Assembly: GCA_001310455.1 (NCBI GenBank)
Contig: BAXG01000022.1
Coordinates: 1 to 64,000 of the forward strand
Direction: 5' to 3'
From: Photobacterium sp. JCM 19050
GTDB lineage: Bacteria > Pseudomonadota > Gammaproteobacteria > Enterobacterales > Vibrionaceae
DNA length: 64,000 nucleotides
Part shown: positions 46,261 to 53,926 of the stretch, piece by piece
How positions within the stretch are numbered: the first letter of the stretch is position 1
Layout: every line of letters starts with the position of its first letter
The notes under the pieces: model-generated
What the model saw: the letters and a program-made list of their open reading frames with translations, nothing else
What the model was told of the DNA's origin: nothing
The model's database searches: none
Translations under genes and position numbers: made by a program

Positions 46261-46611
46261 TCAATACTGCTTAACCTGATCCCTGAATAGGCTGAGTTGC
46301 CACTGCTTACCATCCCTGTAAAGCAGCACTGAGGAATCACTGATTTTTCCCACCCGGTATCCGTTAACGGAATCACCTGAAGTCACTATTTTTCCGGCAA
46401 TCACTGCATCACAGGTATTTGTACAAATAACGCTTTGTAACGCGGGCAACGGCTGTTTTACCTGTCGCGGTTTTGCTACCGGCTTTTGCCAGCCAATAGG
46501 TGCAGTGGGGTCGACAACCACAGATTCCGCACTAACCGGAATCGACATTAGCGCAGCCAACAATCCAATAATTACCCCGACCTTACCCGTTGTTTTAAAA
46601 TGCCAACTCAT
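46261..46611 (-). CDS. mshK: MshK, small periplasmic MSHA protein
   Basis: 116-residue protein with a signal peptide (cleavage after VSA, about residue 29) and a short PilP-like domain (IVTSGDSVNGYRVGKIS). The ATG at 46611 is chosen because it follows the mshJ stop by one base and gives a proper signal sequence; the frame is open further upstream inside mshJ. Likely stabilises the secretin, as PilP does. Frame intact. Confidence 0.86.
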   Translation of the reverse strand: MSWHFKTTGKVGVIIGLLAALMSIPVSAESVVVDPTAPIGWQKPVAKPRQVKQPLPALQSVICTNTCDAVIAGKIVTSGDSVNGYRVGKISDSSVLLYRDGKQWQLSLFRDQVKQY

Positions 46612-46612
46612 G

Positions 46613-47247
46613 TCATCCACCAATAAAGTCTGTACTGATACCCAAGGTGTAAACACGAAGCCTGACATCAGCAACCGGGTAACGGTCAACCTTGTAGTCC
46701 AGGCTGCTCCAGTAATACTGCACCGGCATACCTTCCAGCGCTTGAAGATAGGCCACAAAGTCGAAATACCTGCCACGCAGGGAAAGCTCCACCGGGTGAA
46801 GGTAATACGCGGCAGATTCAGCTACCGCCAGCTCTTCCGCAGGTAAACTTTTCAGACTAATCAGCTCCAGTCCTTTTGAACGCTGTAATACCTCTTCCAA
46901 CAAACCCGCCATTTCAGAGGGTGCTACCAACCGGAAACTTTTTGCTGAAGCATCAGATTCAGTTTTTCGTCACTCTCTTTTAACTGGGCAATCTGCACAT
47001 CAATTTTTTTATCCGGGCTGTCATCCAGCGCGCCTTTGTACAACTCTAACTGCTGTTCTTGGATGCGGATTCTTTGCCGGGCACTTTCCAACTCCGCTTG
47101 TTGAACCGAAGATTTTTTTTGCAACGGCTCTACGCCAAGAAAGTAGATGACAAATAGCAGCCCGAATACCGACGCCAGACAAACCAGCCATTTTTCCCGG
47201 GGCGTAAATTGTTCAAAACGCTCTGAAGCAGATTCCAAGTAATTCAT
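46613..47247 (-). CDS. mshJ: MshJ, PilO-like inner-membrane protein (frameshifted in this sequence)
   Basis: Bitopic PilO-like protein: basic start, one transmembrane helix (about 20-38, WLVCLASVFGLLFVIYFLG), a coiled coil (about 45-100) and a small periplasmic fold (VELSLRGRYFDFVAYLQALEG). The frame breaks at about 46937, close to VSG; one base gives 211 residues. It overlaps mshI by four bases. Confidence 0.88.
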
Positions 47248-48698
47248 TCTTTGCTGCTCTCCCCTTCTTTCTCTTCAGATGAGAGTTCAAACATCAGTCG
47301 GTTTTCTTCATCCCGGGACAAAGAAAGGCCACTGAACCTCTGCAAACGGAGTTCATCGAAATCGGAAAAGCGTTTCACCCAGCCAGGCACAGAGTCAACA
47401 TCACGCGCCTGACCGCTTAAATTGGTGCGTCCGTCATCAATATTGATTCGGGACAACGAAATGTCTTTGCTGGCCGCCTGAGCCAGTTGGTTAAGAAATC
47501 CTGCATATCCGTGTTGGTTGCTGGTGTCATGCTCCTCAACCGCGTCAAGGATCATTTTTTTCGAGTCGATTTGTGTTTCCAGCGCTTTTACCAGCTCAAC
47601 CTTGGCCTGAGAGGGCTTACGTTCCTTGACCGCTTTTTTCATCATATCGACCTGAGAGTTCAACGCGGTCAGTTGCCGGTTCACGGCGTCCAGCTCGGCC
47701 TGCTGTTGAGTAGCCGTGATGTGTTCATACCCCAACAAGCCCAACATCATCACGACAGTGACAATATTGGCCACCAGCACTCGGTTTAACGTCAGTAATT
47801 CCTGTTTTGGCTTCAGGGATTCCGGGAAAAGGTTGATTGCCACCGGCATAGGTTGCATCGCAGCCCACGCCAGCAGTTCATTCGCAGCACCAGAACGCTC
47901 TGCCGGGGTGACAGAAACACTCAACCGCTCAGCAAGAGCAACACTCAGCTCCTCTCCGTCCTCGCCTTCACAGGCAACAACAAGCCGGTTGACCGCTGAT
48001 GTGCGCATCTGCGCACTGAGAAAATCGAGCGAACGCTGTAACTCCAGCGCAAGGCCATCCAACTGGAGAGTTGATGACATCGGGCCGGTCAACGCGGAAT
48101 CAATCCCGCGAATCTGCCGGTGGAAACAAGGAATGCGGTCTTTAAATGCCGTCAAGTGAAGCGCACCGCCCTCGTAGCGCTGCAGCAACACATCGGTGCC
48201 ATCGGTGAATGCAGACCAGGCCAGTTCCTCAACAACCGCACTAACCAGTTCAGCTCCGCTTCGTTCACAGCCCACGGCGACGGTCAGTAAGTGCTTTTTG
48301 CTGATAACATAAGCCTGGAGGCGCTGGGCATTTATCGGAGATGTAAAGCCGTCGGCAATAATCTCATGCGGAGATTCAGAAATGAGGTCTTTCAGCAAAA
48401 AGGGCAACGCGCTGGGAAGTTCATCAGCAGGGAGGTTAGGATGCTCTATTTGCAGGCTTTGATAGTGTCCATGTTTAAACACCGCCTGAGCAGAAGCATT
48501 TGCCAGCTTATTGCGACTTAACAGCAACTCAACGGTCTCAGCCCAGGCATCCACGCCTGAACAGATGGCCGTATCAATATTGATAACCGAATCACTTTCC
48601 CAAGCTACGGATATTTCTCTGGCAGAGAGCAACAGCACAACTTGCTGGCCGGCGCTTCTGTTTTTAAAAAAGCGCAACCACCCGGCAGTTTTTGACAT
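47244..48698 (-). CDS. mshI: MshI, PilM/PilN-like MSHA assembly protein
   Basis: 484-residue protein combining a cytoplasmic PilM-like actin-fold part (about 1-290) with a transmembrane helix (about 305-325, VLVANIVTVVMMLGLLGYE) and a PilN-like coiled coil and periplasmic domain. This fusion is usual for MshI in Alteromonadales and Vibrio. Starts the mshI-to-mshQ run, 112 bases after mshH. Frame intact. Confidence 0.9.
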   Translation of the reverse strand: MSKTAGWLRFFKNRSAGQQVVLLLSAREISVAWESDSVINIDTAICSGVDAWAETVELLLSRNKLANASAQAVFKHGHYQSLQIEHPNLPADELPSALPFLLKDLISESPHEIIADGFTSPINAQRLQAYVISKKHLLTVAVGCERSGAELVSAVVEELAWSAFTDGTDVLLQRYEGGALHLTAFKDRIPCFHRQIRGIDSALTGPMSSTLQLDGLALELQRSLDFLSAQMRTSAVNRLVVACEGEDGEELSVALAERLSVSVTPAERSGAANELLAWAAMQPMPVAINLFPESLKPKQELLTLNRVLVANIVTVVMMLGLLGYEHITATQQQAELDAVNRQLTALNSQVDMMKKAVKERKPSQAKVELVKALETQIDSKKMILDAVEEHDTSNQHGYAGFLNQLAQAASKDISLSRINIDDGRTNLSGQARDVDSVPGWVKRFSDFDELRLQRFSGLSLSRDEENRLMFELSSEEKEGESSKE

Positions 48699-48767
48699 AA
48701 ATAAAATGTGATCCCTAAATAGCTACCGACAAACTTCCGACTATTTTATTCGGCCATGCTAGCACAC

Positions 48768-48787
48768 AGGCAAAATTAATTTTGCCT
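48768..48787. repeat. Perfect 20-bp palindrome between mshH and mshI
   Basis: AGGCAAAATTAATTTTGCCT is its own reverse complement. It lies between the mshH stop and the mshI start. No T run follows in the minus direction, so it is a weak terminator at best; an operator is equally possible. Confidence 0.6.
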
Positions 48788-48810
48788 ATCAAACGACGAA
48801 TTGACACGCT

Positions 48811-50793
48811 TTATTTTGAGTATTGGTCGCGGAATCGTTTTCTACTCGGTCTCGGTTTCATTGTAGTTGGTTTATTTATTGATGTCATCGATAATTCAGG
48901 GGAGACATATCTGCCCTGGCAACCATAAACACCCAGATTCAGCAACACGTCCCATTCAGGCTTTTTCTCTACACCGACGGCAATAATCCTGACACCCGTG
49001 GATTCACAAGCACCAAGCATGCTTCTCACAAACAACTGGTTTTCAGCACGTTGATGAATATCTCTGACAAGGCTGCGGTGTAATTTAATAAAGTCCGGCT
49101 GAATGTCCTTAATATAATGGGTGCTGACCACAGTTCTCCCCGCTTTGTCAGCAATGACTTTACAGCCGAAGCCTTTTAACATTCGCGATACGTTTCTCAT
49201 CGCATCAAGATGCAATACCAACAGCCCCTCATGAAACTCGAATATTAGTCTCTCTCGTGTTTCTCTTGGTGTTTGTAATAATTTATCCCGCAACCAAGCA
49301 TAGAATTTACGTTTGATCACACTATCGACATTTACATTAATAGAGACATACTCTGATGGTGTGCGGTAAGCATATTCAATTGATTTACTCACCATGCATT
49401 CATCAAGCCTTTCGCCATAGCCAATGGCATTCAGGCCAGCAATGAATCGAGACGCTTTTACAACAAGGCCGTTTTCATCTCGTATTCTCGCCAATATCTC
49501 TTCATGAAGCTTGTTACCGTGGACATCGACCACTTTCTGGTGGAATAACTCCGGCCCACCGTTATTGAATACATGATCAAACAGTGTTCTCCAACGCACA
49601 CTTCCACGGGCTTCTTCTTCCTCGAGTGCACGTTTATAAATGGACCAGCAATTTCCACCTTGCAGCTTTGCACTGCGAAGCGCCATATCAGCTTCGTCCA
49701 TTATCCGCCCGCGCCGGTCACCTGATACAAACAGGGAAACCCCGACATGGCACCAGTTGTCGGCATCCATCGGCTGAGGCGGAGAAAGCCGCTCCAGCGT
49801 TTTTACAATATGATCAGCAAACTGGTTGATCTCCCGGGTAGGCTGGTGCACCAACATCACCGCAAATTCATTATCAAAGTAGCGGGCAAGCACCGCTTCA
49901 GGGTAACGCTGGACCATATTGGAAAGCATGGATGACACCGACTGGACCAGCTCATCCGCCAACTCTTTCCCCTGCTCCTGAACAAGGTCATCAAAATCCG
50001 CAAAACGGATAAGAATCACCGCGCCGCGGCTGTCCTGCTCCTGCACCAAAGATTTCAGACGGCTGTCGAACATTACCCGGTTAGCAACCCCGGTCAGCTG
50101 GTCAAGGAAGGTATTGGTACGAATAAAGGTATCAAACCGGCTCCGCTCCTGCCGGGCGTCATTGAGCTCTGCAATCAGGTTATCCAGCGCCACACTGGCC
50201 GTGGACGGAAACTCCTCATCCCGGCCGACAGCCACTTCTTCACTGCGCCCGGAAAGAATCATCCTACCCCGGTCTTCGAGCATTTCAGCGCCTCGGAGCT
50301 GCTGCCGCAGCCAGCGTCCGCCCCAGATAAGCCCCAGAACAATGATGGCGATTGCCAGGCTGATGGATGCCATTGGCCCCAACGAGTAGGCAAATTCAGA
50401 ATAAGGGGGAATTACCGATAAGGTAACGCTGAAACCCGGGTTGTGTTTCAGGGGGTAAGTAAACTTCTGAATTTCAACGGCGTAGGTAGTAAGCTGAAGT
50501 TCATGGTAATGATAGAGCACGCCGGAGTCACTGTAGATTTTAAGCTCTACAACATCGCTGGCTTTGAGAAGCTGCGGCAGCCATTTGGAAAAGTATTCGC
50601 TGTTTTCAGGGTTCGCCAGTTCCTGGTCAATAACCTCAGACATGCCGGACAAGTACTGCGACAGGAAATCCTGACCCAGTTTCCGGAAGCTGACAGCTCC
50701 GCCGATAAAAAGAACAAAAACAGCACAGATAACAATGAGGGTGACAAACGCAACCAGCCGGTTGGTCAGTTTCATCCCTGAAGCTTTTCTCAT
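48811..50793 (-). CDS. csrD: MshH/CsrD, degenerate GGDEF-EAL membrane protein
   Basis: 660-residue protein with two transmembrane helices (about 12-35 and 135-157) around a periplasmic loop, a HAMP-like or coiled linker, a GGDEF domain in which the motif is degenerate (YFDNEF at about 330) and an EAL domain with EEI in place of EAL (KLHEEILARI). E. coli CsrD is the same kind of protein: it has no cyclic-di-GMP activity and targets CsrB/C RNAs for RNase E decay. It is the first gene of the MSHA locus as in other genera. An alternative start is six codons downstream. Frame intact. Confidence 0.92.
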   Translation of the reverse strand: MRKASGMKLTNRLVAFVTLIVICAVFVLFIGGAVSFRKLGQDFLSQYLSGMSEVIDQELANPENSEYFSKWLPQLLKASDVVELKIYSDSGVLYHYHELQLTTYAVEIQKFTYPLKHNPGFSVTLSVIPPYSEFAYSLGPMASISLAIAIIVLGLIWGGRWLRQQLRGAEMLEDRGRMILSGRSEEVAVGRDEEFPSTASVALDNLIAELNDARQERSRFDTFIRTNTFLDQLTGVANRVMFDSRLKSLVQEQDSRGAVILIRFADFDDLVQEQGKELADELVQSVSSMLSNMVQRYPEAVLARYFDNEFAVMLVHQPTREINQFADHIVKTLERLSPPQPMDADNWCHVGVSLFVSGDRRGRIMDEADMALRSAKLQGGNCWSIYKRALEEEEARGSVRWRTLFDHVFNNGGPELFHQKVVDVHGNKLHEEILARIRDENGLVVKASRFIAGLNAIGYGERLDECMVSKSIEYAYRTPSEYVSINVNVDSVIKRKFYAWLRDKLLQTPRETRERLIFEFHEGLLVLHLDAMRNVSRMLKGFGCKVIADKAGRTVVSTHYIKDIQPDFIKLHRSLVRDIHQRAENQLFVRSMLGACESTGVRIIAVGVEKKPEWDVLLNLGVYGCQGRYVSPELSMTSINKPTTMKPRPSRKRFRDQYSK

Positions 50794-50954
50794 AGAATTT
50801 GCTCGTGGTTAATCAGGGGAATCAACCGTTTCGAGCACAATGCCAATTTTACCCGCTGTGCCGGTTTCTGCCCCCGCTTCAATCACATCCAATAACGCGT
50901 GAGTACCGCTACTTTAGCGGAATACGCGCTTCAACGCATTACAAAGGAAGAGAA

Positions 50955-51843
50955 ATGGACTGGATCACCTGCGCGAAAAGTTATGTCACCGTTGTCGACA
51001 TGGGCTCTTTAGCCCAGGCCGCAGCCAAATTGCAGACCTCCAGTTCCGCGCTGTCCAAACGCCTGGCATGGCTGGAGAACCAACTCGGTGTCCAGCTACT
51101 GAAACGCACGACCCGCAGTCTAAAGGTGACTGATGCCGGGCAACTTTTTTACCAACGCAGTAAACACATCCTCGAAGACTGGAACCAACTTCTGGCTGAA
51201 ACCACCTCGACTTACGGGGAAATCAGCGGGGTACTCCGCATCGGCGCTCCCTTGGCTGTCGGCAGCCGGCTGATTGTCCATTACCTGTCAGAGTTTCTGG
51301 AAGAGTACCCTAAAATTCAGGTGGAGCTTCACACGCTCACTCCAGGGCAACTTCCGGATCTCAACCTCGATATCATGGTGACCCGGGAACTGGTGGACTT
51401 TAACTCCAGCAGCTACATCGCAACCCGCCTGTATGATTTTCAGCTCGGGTTTTATGCATCACCCATGTACCTTGCCCGGTATGCCCCTATCACCGAGCCC
51501 GAACAACTCACCCAGCACAACTGCCTGTTGTTCGCCGAGAGTGGGCACCAGCAAGAGCGGGTGTTCGAGGACGGCCTCCGTTTAAGGCTTTCCGGCAATT
51601 TCAGTTCACGTAACCCGGAAGCACTGGTGAGCGCAGCCGTATCCGGCATGGGGCTGCTGCTAATCGGGGAAACCACGATCCGTAAAGAGTTGGACCAAGG
51701 GCTGCTTATTCCGGTACTGCCAAGCCTGAACTGCCAAAGGCAACGGCCTACGCTACTATCCCAAGCTCAACTACAACCACACAAAAACCCAGTTGTTTAT
51801 TGAATTTATTAAATCAAAAGCCCGGGGAGCCACAACGGCGTAA
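50955..51843 (+). CDS. LysR-family transcriptional regulator (two frameshifts near its end)
   Basis: DNA-binding regulator with an N-terminal winged helix (SLAQAAAKLQTSSSALSKRLAWLE, about 16-40) and a substrate-binding domain from about residue 90. The ATG at 50955 follows AAAGGAAGAG, a good ribosome site. Two bases are missing near 51733 and 51755; repair gives a normal ending (LPKATAYAYYPKLNYNHTK) and 296 residues, with the stop at 51841-51843. It is divergent from mshH. No diagnostic residues reveal the effector or target. Confidence 0.88.
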
Positions 51844-51862
51844 TACCAATTGGATTAATTCG

Positions 51863-52006
51863 ATGATCAGAGAAGACGCAGGAGAAATCATTCAATTCAA
51901 AACGAGCAACGAAGAAATGGATGATTTCAACCGGTCAAAATGGTCAATGAATGAATATGATTGGTATAAGATAAGGCAGCAAAAACCAGATACAGAAAAG
52001 CCCTGA
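51863..52006 (+). CDS. Possible small acidic protein, unknown
   Basis: 47-residue open frame (MIREDAGEIIQFKTSNEEMD...), 20 bases after the LysR stop. It is rich in Asp, Glu, Asn and Trp/Tyr, with no membrane segment. Its last codons lie inside the stem of the following terminator, which is unusual. The ribosome site is weak. It could be real or chance. Confidence 0.3.
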   Translation: MIREDAGEIIQFKTSNEEMDDFNRSKWSMNEYDWYKIRQQKPDTEKP

Positions 52007-52024
52007 AAAAACAGGGCTTTTTTT
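51996..52024. terminator. Bidirectional terminator between the LysR region and ssb
   Basis: AAAAGCCCTG and CAGGGCTTTT form a stem with an A-rich loop, followed by seven T. It serves the plus-strand LysR transcript and, in reverse, ssb. Confidence 0.88.
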
Positions 52025-52043
52025 GTAAATTCAACTTGGACGA

Positions 52044-52591
52044 TCAGAACGGGATATCGTCGTCGAAGTCTGGCAGATCATTGTACTGCGGTGGTTGTGA
52101 CGATGACTGCTGAGGTGCTTGCTGGCAGGTTGTTGGTTGTAGCTCTGCTGCTGTTGTTGCTGCTGAGGCTGGTACTGCTGCTGAGGTTGCTGAGGCTGTC
52201 CCCAACCGCCCTGCTGCGCAGGTTGACCACCCATGCCGCCGCCCATACCGGTACGTGAATCCAGCATTTGCATTTCGTTACCCACGATCTCGGTGGTATA
52301 ACGCTCTACACCCTGCTGGTCCTGCCATTTGCGGGTCTGCAGTTTGCCTTCGATATATACCTTGGCACCTTTTTTCAGGTACTCACCGGCAACTTCGGCC
52401 AGACGGCGATAAAGCACAACGCGGTGCCATTCGGTCTGCTCGCGGTTTTCACCAGTGTTCTTGTCACGCCAAGTTTCTGAGGTGGCGATATTCAGGTTAG
52501 CAACAGCACCGCCGTTAGGCATGTAGCGTACTTCCGGGTCTCCACCCAGGTTACCAACGAGAATTACTTTGTTTATACCACGGCTGGCCAT
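52044..52591 (-). CDS. ssb: Single-stranded DNA-binding protein (frameshifted in its linker)
   Basis: Essential tetrameric SSB for replication and repair. The OB fold occupies about 1-110 ([20 protein letters not shown]). A Gln/Gly-rich linker follows, with runs of up to seven Gln. The frame breaks in the linker at about 52126: GCCAGC stands for GCCCAGC. Repair gives [13 protein letters not shown] and the conserved acidic tip DDDIPF that binds partner proteins; 182 residues. The repaired stop is at 52044-52046. Confidence 0.95.
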
Positions 52592-52942
52592 ATCTCACTC
52601 CCGAACCTGTTACTGACAGGCGCTGTCTGGCGCCCTCAAACGAATCTTAATACGGTTAAACGCGCATTGTATCACGGTGGAGAAAATGCGCGACCAGCCG
52701 GTTTACAAAAACACGAACATCGCTGGCATATCCCTCTTTAATCTAAGCAATATCCATCCAAATTTTTAATGTACGAGTTAAAAAACGGACGTACGTCGTA
52801 TTTTCTTCATATTGGATGCTTCTAATTGAAGACAAATTCAACGGAGATCAACATCCCGACCAGATTGCAGTACAATCCCTGCATCTCGGAATTACTGACA
52901 GTCGCAGAACTGCGTAAAAATTTGATTATTGAAGGATCAGTT
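52592..52942. promoter_or_regulatory. Divergent ssb/galU intergenic region
   Basis: This 351-bp gap carries the promoters for ssb (minus) and galU (plus). I see no CTGT-N8-ACAG LexA site here. A likely galU promoter is described separately; the ssb promoter is not obvious. An ACGTACGT-centred dyad near 52790 has no known meaning to me. Confidence 0.5.
52848..52876 (+). promoter_or_regulatory. Probable sigma-70 promoter of galU
   Basis: TCAACA (52848-52853) and TACAAT (52871-52876) are spaced by 17 bases. The -10 is a five of six match, the -35 four of six. It lies about 67 bases upstream of the galU start. Confidence 0.45.
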
Positions 52943-53773
52943 ATGCTGAAAAAGTGCCTTTTCCCTGCTGCCGGTTACGGAACCCGCTTCCTGCCAGCCA
53001 CCAAGTCTATGCCGAAAGAAATGATGCCTGTTGTCAACAAACCGCTGATTGAGTACGGCGTTGACGAGGCACTGGAAGCCGGCATGGACAGCATGTGCAT
53101 CGTTACCGGTCGCGGAAAGCACTCGCTGATGGATCATTTCGACAAGAACTATGAACTGGAGCACCAGATCTCCGGTACCAGCAAAGAAGCGCTGCTGACC
53201 GATGTTCGTAAAATCATCGACAGTGCACATTTCACCTATATCCGTCAGCGTGAAATGAAGGGCCTTGGCCATGCTATCCTGACCGGTCGTGAACTGGTGG
53301 GCGACCAACCATTTGCCGTGGTACTGGCAGATGACCTGTGTATCAACGAAGAACAGGGTGTGCTCGCCCAGATGGCAGCGCTCTACCGTCAGTTCCGCTG
53401 CTCAATTGTGGCTGTACAGGAAGTGCCGGAAGATGAAACCCACAAATATGGTGTGATTTCAGGTGAAGTCATCAAAGATGATCTTTACCGTGTTGACGAC
53501 ATGGTTGAAAAACCTGAGCCGGGCACGGCTCCAAGCAACCTGGCTATCATTGGCCGCTACATCCTGACCCCGGATATTTTCGACATCCTGGAGAACACAG
53601 AGCCGGGCAAAAACGGGGAAATTCAAATCACCGATGCCCTGCTGACCCAGGCGAAAACCGGCTGCGTGCTGGCGTATAAGTTTAAAGGCCAGCGCTTCGA
53701 CTGCGGCAGCGTTGAAGGCTTTATCGAAGCGACCAACTACTGCTACGAAAACATGTACAAAAAAGGCAAATAA
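52943..53773 (+). CDS. galU: UTP-glucose-1-phosphate uridylyltransferase GalU
   Basis: Makes UDP-glucose for LPS core, capsule, trehalose and cell-wall pathways. The ATG at 52943 follows GAAGGA; the frame is open upstream but the normal N-terminus is LKKCLFPAAGYGTRFLPATK, the nucleotide-binding loop. KSMPKEMMPVVNKPLIEYG and VLADDL follow as expected. 276 residues. Frame intact. A terminator closes the gene. Confidence 0.96.
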   Translation: MLKKCLFPAAGYGTRFLPATKSMPKEMMPVVNKPLIEYGVDEALEAGMDSMCIVTGRGKHSLMDHFDKNYELEHQISGTSKEALLTDVRKIIDSAHFTYIRQREMKGLGHAILTGRELVGDQPFAVVLADDLCINEEQGVLAQMAALYRQFRCSIVAVQEVPEDETHKYGVISGEVIKDDLYRVDDMVEKPEPGTAPSNLAIIGRYILTPDIFDILENTEPGKNGEIQITDALLTQAKTGCVLAYKFKGQRFDCGSVEGFIEATNYCYENMYKKGK

Positions 53774-53795
53774 TCAGCCTGTTAATCCGATAGTC

Positions 53796-53826
53796 AAAGG
53801 CCTGCGTAATCATCGTGGGCCTTTTT
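53796..53826 (+). terminator. Rho-independent terminator after galU
   Basis: AAAGGCC and GGCCTTTTT pair around a 15-base loop, and a T run follows. It lies between galU and the uvrA control region. Confidence 0.75.
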
Positions 53827-53835
53827 GTTTTCTCT

Positions 53836-53855
53836 TACTGTACATTTGCACAGTA
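53836..53855. promoter_or_regulatory. LexA (SOS) box upstream of uvrA
   Basis: TACTGTACATTTGCACAGTA matches the gammaproteobacterial SOS box CTGT-N8-ACAG exactly, including flanking TA. It overlaps the region just upstream of the uvrA promoter, so LexA should repress uvrA until DNA damage. Confidence 0.9.
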
Positions 53856-53862
53856 AAAGTAC

Positions 53863-53891
53863 TTCAACCCGCTCATTCTCTGTGCGATACT
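53863..53891 (+). promoter_or_regulatory. Probable uvrA promoter
   Basis: TTCAAC (53863-53868) and GATACT (53886-53891) are spaced by 17 bases, seven bases after the LexA box and 35 before the start codon. Confidence 0.6.
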
Positions 53892-53926
53892 CATCGCCTT
53901 GGTTTTCTCATCGAAGTTAGGTTGAT

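Noticed and set aside
31772-50793. Phage or insertion sequence as the source of the AT-rich mshQ segment
   Set aside because: No transposase, integrase, terminal repeats or target duplications were seen. Recombination within mshQ is simpler.
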